Assembly (NCBI RefSeq): GCF_002831565.1
Contig: NZ_CP025096.1
Location: 496,001-560,000 of the forward strand
DNA: 64,000 nucleotides
Reading direction: 5' to 3'
Source: Spirosoma pollinicola
GTDB lineage: Bacteria; Bacteroidota; Bacteroidia; Cytophagales; Spirosomataceae
Both the position numbers and the translations under genes were made by a program. The notes under the pieces are model-generated. The model worked only from the letters and a program-made list of their open reading frames with translations, was not told the origin of the DNA and did no database searches. This document shows, piece by piece, positions 60,758 through 64,000 of the stretch. The first letter of the stretch is position 1; each line of letters opens with the position of its first letter.

Positions 60758-61429
60758 TTAAGGGCAAACGATCTTATAAAATGTATAACTCAGTGTTATC
60801 GTCGTGTAGGTATAGCTGTCTTTTAGTGCCGGGTTGCTCTGCGATACTTTGGTGACCGCCGGTCCAAATGTATATTCACCCAGGCCATCCAAATAGTCAT
60901 TCCGAGTAAAGCGGGTGCCAAACTCAACGCCCACACTCCACGGCCTCTTTATCTCATACTTGAGGCCTATGCCCAGCGGATAAGTAACAACGCCACCCAT
61001 CCGAACCACGGCATTAGTAAACCTGCATAAACCTATACCACCAAATATATAAGGCGTCCAGTTTTTTACTTTAGGCAATCCCTGATAGTTCAGAAAATTA
61101 TATTCAAAGTCAATTTCCGCTTCGGTAATATTTGTTCGAAATGAATAGTCGCGGGCTTGTTGTAATGGGTCGGAGCTAGCCTGATCATCTGCGCGAAGAC
61201 CACCAATAGCACCACTTCCCCGTACTGAGAAAGAACGGGTAGCATTATACCGAAAAAAAAGACTACCGGCAGGCCTGTAAAAGCGGGGATTAAGTGCCGG
61301 AGATACATCGCCTTTATACAGCATGCCCCCCAAACCACCCCCAATTTCTATTTTCTGCGCCTGTACACTCAGGCTGATAAAAAGCCCGGCTACAATAAGC
61401 CGGGCTTTCTTGATTCCATATTGATGCAT
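60758..61429 (-). CDS. Outer-membrane beta-barrel protein, DUF6089 type
   Basis: A 223-residue protein with a signal peptide (RLIVAGLFISLSVQAQ) and a barrel body: KIEIGGGLGGMLYKGDVSP, then YSFRTNITEAEIDFEYNFLN, and a terminal ITLSYTF strand. DUF6089 proteins are small Bacteroidota outer-membrane barrels of unknown function. A terminator-like hairpin lies within its signal-peptide codons (61381-61408). A larger paralogue is immediately upstream. Confidence 0.78.
   Translation of the reverse strand: MHQYGIKKARLIVAGLFISLSVQAQKIEIGGGLGGMLYKGDVSPALNPRFYRPAGSLFFRYNATRSFSVRGSGAIGGLRADDQASSDPLQQARDYSFRTNITEAEIDFEYNFLNYQGLPKVKNWTPYIFGGIGLCRFTNAVVRMGGVVTYPLGIGLKYEIKRPWSVGVEFGTRFTRNDYLDGLGEYTFGPAVTKVSQSNPALKDSYTYTTITLSYTFYKIVCP
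61381..61408 (-). terminator. Terminator-like hairpin inside signal-peptide codons
   Basis: On the minus strand AAAGCCCGGCT and AGCCGGGCTTT form a perfect 11-bp stem with a six-base loop and a T-run after it. It begins about 20 bases into the coding region of the downstream DUF6089 gene and encodes KARLIVAGL. It could attenuate read-through from the upstream paralogue. Confidence 0.7.
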
Positions 61430-61513
61430 AAATCAGGTGACAGTAACCACCAGGCTCTAGAAACGTGGTCATACTAACCAACAACTTCATACATAACTGG
61501 TGCCAGCCGCTGT

Positions 61514-62539
61514 TTACTTAGTAGGCGGACACTTGATTTTGCCCGGAATGATATAATGGATTGAGAAGTTGGTTAATAAATAACCATCATTAAATAAACC
61601 ATCAGTACTACGCACAGGCGTATTCAACGCATCTGAAATTGCGGCCTGCTGCTGAGGAGTACCGCTATTGTACATATTGATCAATGTAGTGTAACGATCA
61701 GGCGGACTTTTCACATAGCGTGCAGCAAACGTCTCCGTTTGCCGCCGGTCCGACATGACAAGAGCAAGCCCATTCAAATTGGTGCTACCTGGGTAAGTCC
61801 CTGAGCCTACATCATCAAGATAATCGGTAAAGGTGTACCGGAAGCCAATCTCGGCCCCAATGTTAAAGCTCTCATTTAGTTTATAACGAACGCCGAAGCC
61901 AACAGGAATTGACAGTGTTACCAGCGAATAGGGTTTATCAAATCCGGGTTGCCCCTGGCCTTCTGTATGTAAGGGCTGGAGTTTAACCCAGTCTTGACCT
62001 GCATACGGACTAGCATTTGTACCCTCTGCCACAGGCGTGCGAGCCTCGGGACTGTGCGCCAGTAATGCTATACCCCCGAATATATAGGGTGTAATTTTTG
62101 CTCGTGATTCTGAATTCCGCCCATCCTCAATAAAATTATAAATACCCGTTACGGCAAACTCTTTCAAATCATTCCGGAAGTGAAGATTCCGGGCATATTG
62201 AGGCAGGTTAGCCTCAATATTGCTTTTTGAGAATGTATAATCATCACCCACAATACGCGCCCAGGTGAACATAGCCCGAGCAGCAAAATGAGGAGTAAAC
62301 TGACGCGTATAGCCTAACCCCACGTTCCAGCGGGGTAAGGTAGTCAATGCCTTAAATGGCTTACGGTAACCGGCCAGATCACCAAAATAGGTGGACGTAC
62401 CTGCCCCAAACGTAATTGACGAATAGGGTGCGAAATGGGTGTTTGGTCGCCGTTGTGCCAAACTTTCCGTAACCAAACCTGACAGCAAACAGATTGCCGC
62501 AGCGCCTATTACTACCTGTTTATACTTATTCATACTCAT
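61514..62539 (-). CDS. Outer-membrane beta-barrel protein, DUF6089 type (larger)
   Basis: A 341-residue protein with a signal peptide (VIGAAAICLLSGLVTESLAQ) and repeated barrel strands: GAGTSTYFGDLAGYRKPFK, NVGLGYTRQFTPHFAARAMF, and FNIGAEIGFRYTFTDYLDDV. The pattern FxxGAxxSxYxGDL is shared with the smaller neighbour downstream, so they are paralogues. Function is unknown. Location in the outer membrane is inferred from the fold. Confidence 0.78.
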   Translation of the reverse strand: MSMNKYKQVVIGAAAICLLSGLVTESLAQRRPNTHFAPYSSITFGAGTSTYFGDLAGYRKPFKALTTLPRWNVGLGYTRQFTPHFAARAMFTWARIVGDDYTFSKSNIEANLPQYARNLHFRNDLKEFAVTGIYNFIEDGRNSESRAKITPYIFGGIALLAHSPEARTPVAEGTNASPYAGQDWVKLQPLHTEGQGQPGFDKPYSLVTLSIPVGFGVRYKLNESFNIGAEIGFRYTFTDYLDDVGSGTYPGSTNLNGLALVMSDRRQTETFAARYVKSPPDRYTTLINMYNSGTPQQQAAISDALNTPVRSTDGLFNDGYLLTNFSIHYIIPGKIKCPPTK

Positions 62540-62700
62540 TAAATACGTGAATCAACACAACTAACCCAAAAGCCAGCCAATTCCGAAACGGAAGGGCCGT
62601 TGCTTTTATTGGCAATAGGTCCTAAAATTTATGTCACACAGGGAAAACAACGAAATGAAATGCGATCATTCGGCAGAATTTCAGCACCGATACCCGTTTT

Positions 62701-63576
62701 TTAATTACGGATGTCCCAGCCCCAGTTAAGTTTACTGCGCAGGGTGTTCAGAAAATTATCATCACTTAGTTTAACTAATCGCGCCTTGAACGTTTCTTTC
62801 TGAACACTAATTCGAACAGAGGTATCGACCGTGTACGAACGGGAGTCCAGAGCCGCCAGGAAATTGCCACTTCGACTTTCGACCTCAAACGCCAGTTGGC
62901 AGGTATCCATCACAATCATTGGCCGGACATTGAGGTTATGCGGGCTTATGGGGGTGATAATAAAACTTTCTGTTTGGGGTAAAAGAACCGGACCTCCGCA
63001 ACTAAGAGAATAGCCTGTGGAACCCGACGGCGTTGAAATAATCAACCCATCGGCCCAATACGAATTTAGAAATTCGCCGTCGAGGTACGAATGCACGGTG
63101 ATCATCGACGAGGTTTGGGTTCGCGTAATTGTGAAGTCATTTAACCCAAACGGCAGATTACCAAAAATATCCTGCGTTGAGCGCACACTTACCAGACTTC
63201 GCTCGTCGATGGTGTATTGTCCATTAAAAAGGGCATCGATCATAAGCCTTACTGAGGCCGGCGCGACTGTAGCCAGAAAGCCCAAGCGACCGATATTAAT
63301 GCCGATAATTGGAATTTGGCGTGCGCCAACATGGGTAACAGCGTCGAGAAGCGTACCATCGCCCCCCAGGCTGAAGATGAAGTCGGCATCAGAAACGCCC
63401 TCTTCAACGGTATAAGTAGCCTGACTGTAGTGAGCTACGCCCGTATTATCCAAATACTCGCGATACCCTTTCGAAATAATTACCTCGGTCTGCCGTCTGG
63501 CCAATTCCTCAAACATCGACTGAATGTAGGGCCGTGCCGATTCGGGAAAGTTGCGCCCGTGAATGGCGATTTTCAT
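62701..63576 (-). CDS. nadK: NAD kinase
   Basis: About 291 residues from ATG 63576. A longer frame from 63657 reads through repeat sequence and is rejected. FIFSLGGDGTLLDAVTHVG holds the GGDGT motif, IIGINIGRLGFLATV and SYWADGLIISTPSGSTGYSL follow, and PISPHNLNVRPMIV is in the C-terminal half. It phosphorylates NAD to NADP. A repeat of 35-bp arms lies just upstream. Confidence 0.95.
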   Translation of the reverse strand: MKIAIHGRNFPESARPYIQSMFEELARRQTEVIISKGYREYLDNTGVAHYSQATYTVEEGVSDADFIFSLGGDGTLLDAVTHVGARQIPIIGINIGRLGFLATVAPASVRLMIDALFNGQYTIDERSLVSVRSTQDIFGNLPFGLNDFTITRTQTSSMITVHSYLDGEFLNSYWADGLIISTPSGSTGYSLSCGGPVLLPQTESFIITPISPHNLNVRPMIVMDTCQLAFEVESRSGNFLAALDSRSYTVDTSVRISVQKETFKARLVKLSDDNFLNTLRSKLNWGWDIRN

Positions 63577-63591
63577 AGAGAAGTAGTGAGT

Positions 63592-63688
63592 AAGTGGCAA
63601 GTTAATAAGTGGTAAGGTATAAGTGGCTGGCGCGAAAGCTATACATGCGTCATCCACTTATACCTTACCACTTATTGACTTGCCACTT
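63592..63688. repeat. Inverted repeat, 35-bp arms (AAGTGGTAAGG type)
   Basis: Arms 63592-63626 and 63654-63688 match at 34 of 35 positions. It fills the gap between nadK and the CBS-type gene, both on the minus strand, and ends one base before the latter's stop codon. Confidence 0.9.
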
Positions 63689-63689
63689 T

Positions 63690-64000
63690 TTAGGTATTTA
63701 GATAACGAAGCAACGAATCGAGCCGGTCCTGGTCAATACTTTCGACGGGGGCGTTGGCAAAGGCTGCTTCAATGTGATAACCAAAGCGTTCGAGTGTTGA
63801 GATAACGGAAGTAATGTCGCGCCGGTTAAGCTTAAGCGTCAACCGCGAGCGGTCGGGCATTCCATAGGCAGCGCTGGCAAAATAACTGCTTATAATTTTA
63901 ACATTATTTGTCTCGATCAGGCGGCTAATTTCGGTTAATGAGTAATCGCGCTCATTCATGTTCAGGATCAAAATAGCCCCGGCTTCCTGTACACCCAATT
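63690..64000 (-). CDS. CBS/ACT-type domain protein, C-terminal fragment
   Basis: The last roughly 103 residues of a protein that runs off the right edge. AGAILILNMNERDYSLTEIS, RLIETNNVKIISSYFASAAY, and TLERFGYHIEAAF resemble an ACT-like regulatory segment of the CBS-domain protein that I recall lying beside nadK in other Bacteroidota. The N-terminal CBS pair would be outside the window. Function is unknown. Confidence 0.65.
   Translation of the reverse strand, partial: LGVQEAGAILILNMNERDYSLTEISRLIETNNVKIISSYFASAAYGMPDRSRLTLKLNRRDITSVISTLERFGYHIEAAFANAPVESIDQDRLDSLLRYLNT

Overview
The window looks like a chromosomal segment of a Cytophagales bacterium (Bacteroidota), most likely Spirosoma or a close relative. 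The reasons are the overall gene set: two DUF6089-type outer membrane barrels, a transketolase split into N and C subunits, an LptE-SecG-GroESL neighbourhood, a lipoprotein BamA/TamA homologue (TamL type), a BshB1 bacillithiol deacetylase and a DUF6427-like membrane protein. Start codons lack clear Shine-Dalgarno sequences, and a few Bacteroidota-type TAnnTTTG promoter elements are visible. The taxon is inferred from gene families, not from rRNA, which is absent here.

Layout. 1-5900: an amino-acid dehydratase fragment, a secreted TIM-barrel sugar isomerase-like protein, a ketoglutarate semialdehyde dehydrogenase, a heptad-repeat coiled-coil protein, an SDR, and the FolE/PTPS pteridine pair. 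6150-11460: carbohydrate uptake and handling (UlaG-like hydrolase, Tat-exported Gfo/Idh/MocA-GH109-like protein, FucP-type transporter, GHMP sugar kinase). 11670-21250: LolC/E-like permease, RbfA, membrane protein, YhhQ queuosine-precursor transporter, di-haem peroxidase, TrmH-type methyltransferase, TamL. 21450-29470: MiaB, sigma54 activator, LptE, a conserved unknown, SecG, GroES, GroEL. 29650-36810: DoxX, LolD, SucC, M48 lipoprotein protease, FAH-family hydrolase, M23 peptidase, Bcp. 36870-40300: split transketolase interrupted by a two-gene ATPase/TOPRIM-like module. 40380-41950: ECF sigma factor, membrane partner and Spy-like periplasmic protein. 42040-49370: M14 carboxypeptidase, GH25 lysozyme, peroxiredoxin, NarX/NarL-type two-component system. 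49460-64000: tRNA-Ala(GGC), GIY-YIG-like protein, NlpC/P60, Tex, cold shock protein, M23, CCA-adding enzyme, degenerate Sua5-like protein, AI-2E permease, nitrilase-like protein, BshB1, two outer membrane barrels, NAD kinase and a CBS-type protein fragment.

Most of the window is ordinary core chromosome. Several genes share processes: envelope building (LptE, LolCE-like, LolD, TamL, DUF6089 barrels, M23 x2, GH25, NlpC/P60) and the pteridine/queuosine route (FolE, PTPS/QueD, YhhQ). No insertion sequence, integrase, CRISPR array or rRNA was seen.

Two things stand out. First, an AAA ATPase plus TOPRIM/DUF4276-like gene pair, with defence-module architecture and more A+T than its neighbours, sits between the two transketolase subunit genes. 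Second, about twenty gene junctions carry long near-perfect inverted repeats (arms of 16-52 bp) in several sequence families. At some loci these repeats run into coding sequence, supplying signal-peptide codons, start-codon surroundings or stop codons.
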